From positions 434,001 to 498,000 of the forward strand of contig JAKQTP010000138.1 in assembly GCA_029563035.1 (NCBI GenBank): 64,000 nucleotides of DNA, read 5' to 3'. Shown piece by piece: positions 17,030-27,400 of this stretch. The stretch's first letter is position 1. Every line of letters starts with the position of its first letter. The translations under genes were made by a program, and so were the position numbers. A model generated the notes under the pieces. That model searched no databases and was not told the origin of the DNA. It saw only the letters and a list, made by a program, of their open reading frames with translations. The stretch comes from an archaeon (GTDB lineage: Archaea > Iainarchaeota > Iainarchaeia > CSSED10-239).

Positions 17030-20000
17030 ATGGGATTAAAAGAATTCTATTATAAATTAGAAGATAAATATTTTGCAATGCTTGATAGGCTAGAGGAAAA
17101 GGGAATTAATTTATATAAACTAGTTGATCCTCTAGAAAAAAACGGAATACCAACCTTCCCTCTTTTTATAATTTTTAATCTTGCAATAATTGCTTTGATT
17201 ATCTTCTTATTACTCCCAGTTTTTGGAATAACAGGCGGACCACACGGAACAGCTGTTCAGTTTCTAGATGAAACAAACAACCCAATTGCAAACACTATCT
17301 TAAAAGTAAAACTAAACGGTCAATCCAAAACTCTAGAAACAGATACTGAAGGTTTTTTCTATTTTAAAGATTTAAGTAAAGATTCAACCTATATCTTAAA
17401 ATTAGCAGACACTAAATATTTATTTTCAGATAGAGAAGAATACACAATTGATCCAACCAAGAAATCGCAAGTAGTTCATCTAAAAGAAGGTGCATTTTCA
17501 ACCACAAAAACCATTTTGTTTAAAACACAATCAGGAGAAGCAATAACTTCTGAATTAAATGTAGAGTTTAGTTGTCTTGGAACAGACTATGAAAAAACAG
17601 TAATTGTTAAAGGCGGTTCTCACACGTTAGATGACATTCCAACAGATTGTGGTAGCTTAGATGTAACTGTAAAAAACAGAAGCGATTATGAAATAAATAT
17701 TCCAGCAACAGGCACAAGCGGAGAAATCATATTTAGTAGTTCTGTAAACTATGCTACATTATCAATAACAATAAAAGATAAAGACAAGGGAATTGTTCTA
17801 CCAGACATGTTAGTTTCTATTTATGATTTGACAGGAATAATGGTCGATAGCGGTCCAACAAATGCAAATGGTATTTTTACAACAGAGTTAGTTCAAGTTT
17901 CAAAGAGCTATAAAATATTAGTTTCTGATCCAAAAAATATTTATGCAGGAATAAATGATTTAGATTATATTAATAATGTTCAAACACCAGTAACAATTAC
18001 TACAGGAATAAATCAAAAAACATTAGAAGTAAAAAAAGATGTTGTAGGGTTTATAAAAGTAAGAGTAAAAAGCGATTCTGGATTATATCTAGAAGGTGTT
18101 TCAGTAAAATTATCAAAAGGAAGTTCAACAATTGATCTTAAAACAACAGATACTACAGGCCTTGTAGAGTTTGGAGTAAAAGAGAATGTAACCTATGTTT
18201 TATCTTTTGATAAAGAAGGTTATTTTGTTTACACTAACAGAAATGCAACAGTTTCTGAAAGTACAACAGAAGTTACTTTAAGAAGCATGAATGCAGAAAC
18301 AAAGACCAGTTTGTTGATTAGTGTAACAGATACAGAACTAAATCCATTAGAATATGCTACAGTAAAAATATGGGACGCATTAAATAACACAGTTGTTAAA
18401 ATTGTAACAACAGATGTAACAGGCAGAGTAATTGTTTCTAATCTAAGTGCTGATTCAACTTATTTTGCAGAAGCAATTGTAGGACCATTTACTGGCAAAA
18501 CAAATAATTTTGTTGTAGAGGAAAGAGAAGAAACTTCTGTCCCAATTTTAGTTTCAATTGGTTATGGTACTTATAATTTGACTATTTTAAATTCAGATGG
18601 ATCTCCAATTTCAAACGCAATAGTAAAGGCATATGATGCAAACACAAATAAAGAAATGACCGAAAAGCAAACAACCACAAATGAGACAGGCCTTGCAATT
18701 TTACCTATTAGAGCAGATAAAGAAGTGTATTTTGCTGTAATCACAGATGGCAATCCAATAATTACAAAAAGATATTCAGTAGAAGCAGAAAACATGACTA
18801 GTGACACAATAGTCATTCCTTCTTTTGCTTCAAGCTCTGCAAGCATAGAGTTTGTTGGTTACTTTTCAGATAAAGGCGAACAGTTGCCAGCTGTTAGTGC
18901 AGGTCAATCAGCAACTGCAAGATTTTTATTAAATGTTAATAGAAAATATTCTAAAGTTTTAGCACATATAAGAACAGGAGATGGGGAAACCTGTGGTAAT
19001 AGAACATATTCTGTAACTGAAGATTCAATATATATTAAGAAAATAAAATATGCAGGAAATAAAATGTATGGTTCTGTTGATTACACTCCTTGTGGTGGAG
19101 AGTCAAGAGATACCTCTTCAATAGTCCGCAAAGATGCCAAATGGTTTAATGTTATTTTAGATAACTCAATAGAGGGTTCTTATATTATTGATGCAGATAT
19201 TGTAGTTACTGACAACGCAATAACCGACCAATCTATATTTTACAGAGCAGAATATCAACAAGGTTCCGCGATATTAAGATTTCCAAGAGATGATGTTTTA
19301 GGAACAAGTTTAAGTTCCTCAACTAGACAAGCACTTTATGCTTATGCAAATAAGAAAATAATTTCTGTAGGCGATTCTTCAAGTTGTGAAAACGGCATTT
19401 GCTATGCTTTTACAATCAAAGACAAATCTACAGGCGCAGAAAAAAAAGTAATGGATAAGTTTACAGCAAAAGAAGGAACAGATTATCAACTTAATTTTAG
19501 ATTAAGTTTTGAAAGGCCAGCAACAGATGCAATTTTAGTTGTTTTGCCAACCGGTCAAACAATAGTATTAAACGAATACAACATAACTTCTGGTGGTGGC
19601 TTACCAATAAATGATACTGATTTTTCAAATATCAGTTTAGGAAATATAAATGCAAACGGCACAGTAAATGGTTCAATTGATTTAAGTGTAATTAATGACA
19701 TAACTGATGAATTAACATTTAATATTTATGCAAATAATGACATCATATTATCAAAGACAATACACTTTGATCTTAAGCCTTCAAAGAAAATGATAGTTGA
19801 TGTTGTTCCAAAAACAATGGTGCCATTTGTGCCAAATGTAGTAACTGTTGGAGTAACAGAAGAGTCAGGTGCCAAAGTAACAGATGCAATAGTTTTTATA
19901 AGAATAAATGGAAAAACAGTAGCAAACGGCAAGACAGACAGAGACGGAACATATTCTGTAATGTTGCCATCAACAGATATAAAAGACGAAGTGGAATTTA

Positions 20001-23000
20001 CTGTTAAAAAACAAAGCTATAGTACAGTTACAATAAAGCAAGTTGTTTCTGAAAATCTAATCGAATCAATACCTGAGAAATTAGATATACAATTAGATAT
20101 TTCAAAAGGCTATTCTCAAGATTCTGATTTGGTATTGGTAAATAATTCTATTTTGCCATTAACAATTATAGGCATGGAAACAAACATAAGGTCTGATTAT
20201 ATATCTCTGAAAAGTGATGCACAAGGCACAATTTTAGAACCAACAATCCATCAACAAATAAATGTTTCAACAAGATTAACAGAGAAAGGAATAGATCTAA
20301 TGACACAAAAAGTTATAGAGGGAGATCTTTTAGTAAAAGTTAGTGAGGCGACTCTTGCAAAGGTATGGATAATTAAAGTTCCAATAAAAGTAAGAATTAC
20401 ATTTGGTAATTCAGTAGATAATGTAGAATGCTTAGAAATTAACCCTCAGGAAACAACAATAAGGGTTGAAAATACAAATGATATAGAATATAATATTAAG
20501 ATTAAAAATAATTGTACAGTAGATGATGAACCAGTAAATGTTGGCAGAATTTATGTTGAATCAGACTATAAGAACACAAAGAAACTAGGAGATTATTATG
20601 TAGTGGTTTCTGGAAAAGAGCATAAATTATCACTTGATGAAAAAGTAGAAGTTGCAAACAGAATTGTAGCAGAAGAAACTGCAACAATAAAATTAATCTT
20701 TAGGCCAAACAAATCTGCAAAAAGCGGATTGTCAAATCCAATTATTATATTTTCATCAAATAGACCAAATGTAAATGGCGTAGATGTGATTGCATCACAG
20801 CATTTGCCTAATATAATATTAAACAATTATGTTAGCTGTATAGAAACACCAAGCTCTCTAATCACAGTTCCTTATTGTATGGGCTATGGTTATAGTCTAT
20901 TTGCTGGCGGAACAAACACCATGAATTTCAATCCTTATTTAATGGGTCAATATAATTATCAATATGCCGGCGTGGCTCCACAATCAATTAATCAAAGTTG
21001 GTTATCAGGTTCAACATATCCATCAAATATGCTTGGTTATCAAAGCGTATTAGGAACAGGAGTGCCATATACAGATTACAGAGAAAATACACCACAAGGA
21101 TATCCTAACTCTTTTGGATTTTCATCACACGGAATGTTCGGTTGTGAAAAAGCACAAATACAAATTAGAAACAATTGTTCTGAAGATTTAAGTTTACAAT
21201 TTAGCAATCTTGGTGGAGTAATAATCACCAATCCAGAAAATTCAGAAATGACATTAAAGAAAGGGACAAGTGGAATGTTAGGCGTGCAAGGCTCACAAGT
21301 TCTTGGACAATACAAGATTTCCGTAAACGCCAAGCCCGACGACGATGCAATTGAAGATTACACTTATGTTAAAGACATTGTTGTTTCTGTAAACAGGCCA
21401 GTTAGTATTTTGCCAGAAAACTGTATCAGTGTTGTTCCTACAGAGTTTGATTTCTCAGGAATAGATACGGTAGAGAGAAAATTAACAGTGATAAACTCTT
21501 GTTATGATATGGGCTATGCATTATCTGGTCTAAGCGTATTAAATGTAGATGATTTATTTGTTGGAGATATTCAATATTTCTATATTGGCGATGTTAATAA
21601 AGATTTAAAGCCAAAGAAGACATACAGGTATGTTGATGGCAAAACCACAGAAATAATGACTATTAAAGTAAGAAGAAATCCAGAAATTACAGAAAAGACA
21701 TTTAGACTTGATAGTGAAGACAATAATTCTGTTGCTAAGAAATTAACAGCATTAAGAAAAGATTACTATGATGTGGGCAAGGCCATAAATCTAACAGCAT
21801 TACTTGGAATAACCTATTCTAATCCAAGATTAGGAAAGGACGAAATGGAAGTTGAGATTACTTTGATAGATAAGCTTCAATGGCTAAGTTATGTTGATAG
21901 TCTTGTAGACACCAGTTCTGCTCTTGAAGGCCAAACAACCCCTGGTGGCACAACTCCTAGTGACACAACCCCAGGTACACAAGCCACATCATTAACAGAT
22001 TATTTCGTTGGTAGTGAAGCTCTAAATCCTGGCGAGTGTTATGATCCAAAAGGATTTAGAAAATACGGATTTACAGGAGAAGAGAATTTCAAGAAGTTTG
22101 GTTTTAATAGATTATTATTTACATATAATGATATAGATATAACCCATAACATTTGTGATTATGGAAGAGTATATTGTGATCAAGATCAATTAAGGATTGC
22201 GATATCTAAAAAAGCAGATTTATATAGTTCACACAGAACCTATCTATTAGATGGAGTATATTTCTTACTTGAAGGAAATAAGATTGCCGAGAATCCATAT
22301 CTATTAGATGAAAATCCATTAGATAAAGATGCAATAGAAGTCATTGTTGCAAGTCAATCATTTAATAATCGTGATCCTAACTCTATATTGCAAGCACTAA
22401 AGGCAGTAATAGGCAGAGTGCCTACTGATTTAAGGAAATTTACAATACTTGAAGCAAAGATTGGTGCAACAACTACAAGTGAACCAACTCCTGCAAACTT
22501 GTCTTCTGAGAAAATAAAAGAATATATGACAATATTAGGAGATAATGACTTTGCAAAGAATGTAAAGCAAGATGGAGATGTCTATCAAACAACAGTAGAT
22601 TCGTTCTTAAGAAGTGAGACAAAATTAGAGGCAAAGATTAATAATGCATCAACTACTCAACAAGAGCAAGCAATTATTGCTGAGTTCTTAAATCAATATC
22701 TAAACACTATGAGATTATATTATGGTGACACAATAAGCCCATTTATTATTAATGCTAAAACTTACGGGCCATTAAATTCAGGAACAACAAAAACAATATT
22801 TAGTGCTGTTCAGTTTATGAGTGGAGCATGGACTTTAACTTTAGATCCTGCTTCATCAGTAACAGAGATAGCAACACCTGGAACATACAGCATTGCATTA
22901 AAAAGCACAGCAAACAATAAACAACTAACATATACTGTTCAAAAAGTAAATTCTAATTTATTAGATTATTACAATAATAATGCAGGCTATAAAGCAAACA

Positions 23001-24376
23001 CATTCTTTACAAACCCTACAAATGCTTATTATTTCCATTACTTTGGTGTGCCATTTAAGATCGCAAAGACAGGATTGTCAAAAACTACACAAATTATTGA
23101 CAATTACAACAATGGCTGGGATGTAGTACAAGATGGTATAATATTAAAGGTTCCAAAGGATAATGTAATGATATCATTTAAAGATATAAGGCCATTACAA
23201 GTATTATCTTCAGGAGCTTATAAGATAGAATATATAGCAAACGGCAAATATTCTTCAAAAGACACTTCTGAGCTGAAAAATACATTGTTTATTTTCCAGA
23301 AAATAAATGAATCAACTAAAGGTGCTGACTATCAATTAAAGACCTCTTCAAACTTAGATATGAGGTTTAATATTGTTCCAACAACATTAAGTGCTACAAA
23401 GAACTTTACACATGTTTATGGAGTATTAAAGGACATAACAAGCTCTAGTAATTTCACAGCTGAAGAAACAAGTTCAGTACAAACAATGGTTAATGGCATC
23501 TCAAGCGAAAAAATGTGTTTCAATTTTAATAATGGATTTTATTTATGGTATAATCCTTTAAGAACATCATTTGGGGACACTACAAGTGTAACAACTAGTG
23601 AAAGCACAACATCAACATCCAATGCTACAGCGATTGCAATAGCAATAGCTACTGCAAGTGTTGGTCAGGGATCTTTAGATTCATCAACAATATCAACTAT
23701 GACCTCTAGTCAAATAGATGATGCAATAAATAAAACAACGAAATCATTATCTGATGCACAAAAACAATTAGCAAATGTAAATGCAGAAATTGTAGCTCTA
23801 GAAAAAAATAATCAAATAAGTTCTGATGCGAATAAGACAAAATTAGATCAACTACAAGAACAAAAAACAACTTTAGAAAATTTAATAAACCAATTAACTA
23901 AAGGAATAGATAATTTAAAGGCTGCAAAATCTAAATCTTCTGGAAAAGGTTCAATTAGTTCTAATACATCAAAATTAACAATATCTAGTGGAAAAGTACA
24001 AGTAAGCGCAGCTCTAACCGCGTTAGTTTCACCTCTATTTACGAGTAATGTCAGCGGAATAGTTGATGTTGCAAGTGGTAACATAAAATTAGATATGAGC
24101 GATAAAAAGCTAAGTGGAATAGTTAATTTAACCTCTGGCAACTTAAGTGGGGAGGTTACCGTATCGAATGCCAAAGTAGTGATAAATGGTAACACCGCAC
24201 AATTAAAATTCTTTGGTAAAGCAAGAGGCATTCCAGTAGAAGCACCAGGAACATTAAAAGTTTCTGGTAATCAAGGCGGTGTTGATGGAACATATAACAT
24301 TGTTTCTGGGCAAAAAATAGCATTAACTAAAACAGTTTTAACATTTAATAATTTAAATTTTACAAAAACAGCATAA
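17030..24376 (+). CDS. Giant anchored surface protein 2
   Basis: 2448 aa. A short N-terminus (MGLKEFYYKLEDKYF, then GINLYKLVDPLEKNGIP) leads to one membrane anchor (about 43-64). About six beta-sandwich repeats of carboxypeptidase-regulatory type follow (70-600; the second has a Cys pair), then the shared core domain (about 603-825, with CENGIC), Ig-like modules ending in NNC, and a Tyr/Gly/Asn/Gln-rich segment (about 1281-1370). A second set of Cys-paired modules comes next, then the C-terminal module that starts at CYDPKGF near 1665 and ends with MCFNFNNGFYLWYNP near 2170. This last module is also found alone in the secreted protein that starts at 32507. After it come a Thr/Ser linker, a coiled coil (about 2222-2300) homologous to one in giant 1, and a beta-rich tail with repeated SGIV-SGN units. 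A structural surface protein; no catalytic motif seen. Confidence 0.88.
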   Translation: MGLKEFYYKLEDKYFAMLDRLEEKGINLYKLVDPLEKNGIPTFPLFIIFNLAIIALIIFLLLPVFGITGGPHGTAVQFLDETNNPIANTILKVKLNGQSKTLETDTEGFFYFKDLSKDSTYILKLADTKYLFSDREEYTIDPTKKSQVVHLKEGAFSTTKTILFKTQSGEAITSELNVEFSCLGTDYEKTVIVKGGSHTLDDIPTDCGSLDVTVKNRSDYEINIPATGTSGEIIFSSSVNYATLSITIKDKDKGIVLPDMLVSIYDLTGIMVDSGPTNANGIFTTELVQVSKSYKILVSDPKNIYAGINDLDYINNVQTPVTITTGINQKTLEVKKDVVGFIKVRVKSDSGLYLEGVSVKLSKGSSTIDLKTTDTTGLVEFGVKENVTYVLSFDKEGYFVYTNRNATVSESTTEVTLRSMNAETKTSLLISVTDTELNPLEYATVKIWDALNNTVVKIVTTDVTGRVIVSNLSADSTYFAEAIVGPFTGKTNNFVVEEREETSVPILVSIGYGTYNLTILNSDGSPISNAIVKAYDANTNKEMTEKQTTTNETGLAILPIRADKEVYFAVITDGNPIITKRYSVEAENMTSDTIVIPSFASSSASIEFVGYFSDKGEQLPAVSAGQSATARFLLNVNRKYSKVLAHIRTGDGETCGNRTYSVTEDSIYIKKIKYAGNKMYGSVDYTPCGGESRDTSSIVRKDAKWFNVILDNSIEGSYIIDADIVVTDNAITDQSIFYRAEYQQGSAILRFPRDDVLGTSLSSSTRQALYAYANKKIISVGDSSSCENGICYAFTIKDKSTGAEKKVMDKFTAKEGTDYQLNFRLSFERPATDAILVVLPTGQTIVLNEYNITSGGGLPINDTDFSNISLGNINANGTVNGSIDLSVINDITDELTFNIYANNDIILSKTIHFDLKPSKKMIVDVVPKTMVPFVPNVVTVGVTEESGAKVTDAIVFIRINGKTVANGKTDRDGTYSVMLPSTDIKDEVEFTVKKQSYSTVTIKQVVSENLIESIPEKLDIQLDISKGYSQDSDLVLVNNSILPLTIIGMETNIRSDYISLKSDAQGTILEPTIHQQINVSTRLTEKGIDLMTQKVIEGDLLVKVSEATLAKVWIIKVPIKVRITFGNSVDNVECLEINPQETTIRVENTNDIEYNIKIKNNCTVDDEPVNVGRIYVESDYKNTKKLGDYYVVVSGKEHKLSLDEKVEVANRIVAEETATIKLIFRPNKSAKSGLSNPIIIFSSNRPNVNGVDVIASQHLPNIILNNYVSCIETPSSLITVPYCMGYGYSLFAGGTNTMNFNPYLMGQYNYQYAGVAPQSINQSWLSGSTYPSNMLGYQSVLGTGVPYTDYRENTPQGYPNSFGFSSHGMFGCEKAQIQIRNNCSEDLSLQFSNLGGVIITNPENSEMTLKKGTSGMLGVQGSQVLGQYKISVNAKPDDDAIEDYTYVKDIVVSVNRPVSILPENCISVVPTEFDFSGIDTVERKLTVINSCYDMGYALSGLSVLNVDDLFVGDIQYFYIGDVNKDLKPKKTYRYVDGKTTEIMTIKVRRNPEITEKTFRLDSEDNNSVAKKLTALRKDYYDVGKAINLTALLGITYSNPRLGKDEMEVEITLIDKLQWLSYVDSLVDTSSALEGQTTPGGTTPSDTTPGTQATSLTDYFVGSEALNPGECYDPKGFRKYGFTGEENFKKFGFNRLLFTYNDIDITHNICDYGRVYCDQDQLRIAISKKADLYSSHRTYLLDGVYFLLEGNKIAENPYLLDENPLDKDAIEVIVASQSFNNRDPNSILQALKAVIGRVPTDLRKFTILEAKIGATTTSEPTPANLSSEKIKEYMTILGDNDFAKNVKQDGDVYQTTVDSFLRSETKLEAKINNASTTQQEQAIIAEFLNQYLNTMRLYYGDTISPFIINAKTYGPLNSGTTKTIFSAVQFMSGAWTLTLDPASSVTEIATPGTYSIALKSTANNKQLTYTVQKVNSNLLDYYNNNAGYKANTFFTNPTNAYYFHYFGVPFKIAKTGLSKTTQIIDNYNNGWDVVQDGIILKVPKDNVMISFKDIRPLQVLSSGAYKIEYIANGKYSSKDTSELKNTLFIFQKINESTKGADYQLKTSSNLDMRFNIVPTTLSATKNFTHVYGVLKDITSSSNFTAEETSSVQTMVNGISSEKMCFNFNNGFYLWYNPLRTSFGDTTSVTTSESTTSTSNATAIAIAIATASVGQGSLDSSTISTMTSSQIDDAINKTTKSLSDAQKQLANVNAEIVALEKNNQISSDANKTKLDQLQEQKTTLENLINQLTKGIDNLKAAKSKSSGKGSISSNTSKLTISSGKVQVSAALTALVSPLFTSNVSGIVDVASGNIKLDMSDKKLSGIVNLTSGNLSGEVTVSNAKVVINGNTAQLKFFGKARGIPVEAPGTLKVSGNQGGVDGTYNIVSGQKIALTKTVLTFNNLNFTKTA

Positions 24377-24416
24377 ATATAATATAATATATGAAATTAA
24401 TATTAAAAAAAATTAA

Positions 24417-24420
24417 GGTG
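24417..24420 (+). promoter_or_regulatory. Ribosome-binding site GGTG of giant 3
   Basis: GGTG eight bases before ATG 24429, in a 52-base gap with no TATA box that stands out from the AT-rich background. Giant 3 is therefore probably cotranscribed with giant 2. Confidence 0.45.
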
Positions 24421-24428
24421 TAAAAAAT

Positions 24429-27400
24429 ATGGGATTTAAAAAAGTCTATTATTCAGTAGAAAATAAATGGTATGATTTTGTTGAAAGAACAAGATTATAT
24501 AAAGTAACGGACAAGATCGACAAATTTATGCCATCTCTTATTTTCTTTATACTTCTTATAATAATGATAATTGCTGGAATATTTTTATTATTGCCTGTGA
24601 TTAAAGGAACAGGAGATATAGAATTAACCTTTAAAGTAATGGACGAATATGATGATCCTATCCCATTAGCACCTGTATTAGTCACAACGTCTGAAGATAA
24701 TTATAATCTTAGAACTAATGAAAATGGCCTAACTTCAAAAATCAGATTGCCATATAATACTGAATATATGGTGGATATTGATTACGCAGGAAGTGATTAT
24801 GAACCATATAGTAAGAATTTTGTTGCAGAAGAAGCTGGTGAAATAAATATTTATTTGTTCAGCATACCTGAAGAAATAACATCAACTTATTATTTTACGG
24901 TAGTAGATAGTCAAACAAAAATGCAAATAAACAAATCTGGTAGAATAGAATTTATGTGTAGTAATTCTAATGCTTTGCCACCAGATACCTTGAATTTTAC
25001 GTCTGGTAATATTAAGGTTACTGCAGATAGTGATTGCCAATTAAAAGCAAAATCAATAATGATAGAAGGCTATGTAACTAGAAACGATGTTTTAATAACA
25101 CAAGATATAGGAACTATCGAATTCTTGCCTAGTGAACCAATTGAATTTGAGGCAACATATCCTGTTTATATTTCGGTTCTTGGAGAAGATGGAGATCCAC
25201 TTACAGGAATGAGAGCAGAACTATATAGTAATGGTGTGGCTGTATTTGGAAAAAGCTGTACAACAACAAGTGGGTCTTGTACAATATTAAGTGTTGATGC
25301 AGGAAATTATATTTTGAAAATAACAGACACAAGAGCTGTTCCAGAATATGGGTTAGTTGAAGAATCAATTTCTGTTTCAAACATTACTTCAAAAACAATA
25401 AATATGACAAAAACAATTGCAGGGTATATTCAAGTAAAAGTTAAGAAAACAAATAACCAAGCAATAGAAAATGCAGAAGTAAAATTAAAATATGGAGATA
25501 CAATAATTTCAAGTGGGCACACTACAAATTCCAATGGTGTTGTAAATGTCCCTGTTTATGATTTGAGTAAAACTTACAGGGTAGTGGCAACAAAAGAGGG
25601 GTATTTGGTTGGTTCTGCAAGTAACATTACAGCTTCAGAAGACATTCCAACAAGCCCAACAGTTACAATTACTTTACAGCAAATAACCCCACAAACAGCA
25701 GCGACAGTAAAAGTAAGAGTAGTAGATAGTGTTACTGTAAAAGGCTTTAGTCATGCACAGGTTGTTCTTTATGATTCTACTACTGGATTTTTAACAGACT
25801 ATGATTCTCAGATTACAAATTCAGATGGTAATTGTACATTTAGAGTAACCTCAGGCACATATTATGCAAAAGCATTTAGGGGCGCTTCTGAAGGAGTAAG
25901 TGAGGAATTTGAAGTTGTAATTGATAGCTCAACAGAAGAAGTAAATGTAATAATACCAATAGAAGTGGTTAGGACATCACTTAATATTACTGTTGTTGAC
26001 CATTATGGCGAACCAGTGCCAAGAGCTAATATTTTGATATTTGATAAATTTAATTCAAGAAGAACAGTTTGGGGTGGAGATTTAGCAAGCCTAGATGGTA
26101 CATTTTTAATACCAGACTTAGTTTCTGATTCTGAAGTTTATGCTGTAATTTCTGATATTGCAGATAATCTTGGTGCTACTCAATCCGAGTATATATACCT
26201 AAAGAGCAATATAACAAACGAGTTAAAAGTAACTTTATATCCTAAATTAACAAGTTTACAAAAACCTGAAATTAAGTTTTTAGGTTTCTTTAATGATGCT
26301 GGAGAGAAACTAAAAGGTTATTTAAGATCTGGTGCAGAATACAAAGCCAGATTTTTATTATTAATACCACAAGATAGAGATGGCAGGGACGAATTTGAAG
26401 AAGTTGGTGCTGTTATAAGGACTGGCTCTATTAGTTCTGTTGCAAGCCCATATATGGAGAATGATAGCATATATATCAAATCTATAAATTTACCAAATGC
26501 AGAAGTCACAAAATACACTCAATATAGCTCAGAAGATGGCTATGACGGCATAGATGATGTTGATACCTTGACTGAAGGAGATTCCAAGTGGGCAAAGATT
26601 TTGTTTAATACAATCTATGGCTCTAATTATGCAAATGCTTATACCATAATGGCAAACATAAAGATAAAAGATACTGCAGTTTATGGCGAAGGGGTTGCAA
26701 TCAATTATTTAGGTTATGGTTATACAGAAAACAACAGATATGAGATTGACCCTATTGATGATACCTCTAGCAATTATATAGAATATAAAACACACAAAAC
26801 AGAGAATTTCAATATTGGCGAAGAACAAGCATGTTCTGATGATTTCTGTTTTAATCTAAATATCATTAATCTTGATGAGGACTTAAGAGAAGATGTTGTG
26901 GACAACTACAATGCTGCTCCAAATCAACATTATAAGTTAAGGTTTGGTTTAATCAATAATGATGAAGAAAAATTATACAATATAAATTCAAGATTATTAA
27001 TTAAAAATGAAGACAAGGGCCTTAAGTTTAGCAGCATTAAGATTACTCAGCCAAATGGGCAAGTCTTGACAAAGACAGCAGGCGATAATGAGTATGAGCA
27101 TAATATTTCCATAACCCAATTTAATCCACATACTAAGATATTGGGAGAAGTTGATTTCATACCAATATTAAAAGGAGACAGAATATTTAGCTTAACATTT
27201 ATTTCTGATCAAAAAGTAATATTTACAAAGCAAGTAGCTATACATGTGCTTTCTGATAAAACATTTGCAGTAAAAATCACACCAAAGACAATACCATCAG
27301 GAAAAAACTTTAATCTTCAGGTTGAGGTTAAAGATGCTATCACAAATATAGAGGTTGATAAAAAGGTATTTGTTAAAGTAAAAGACAGATTTAAAAAAGA

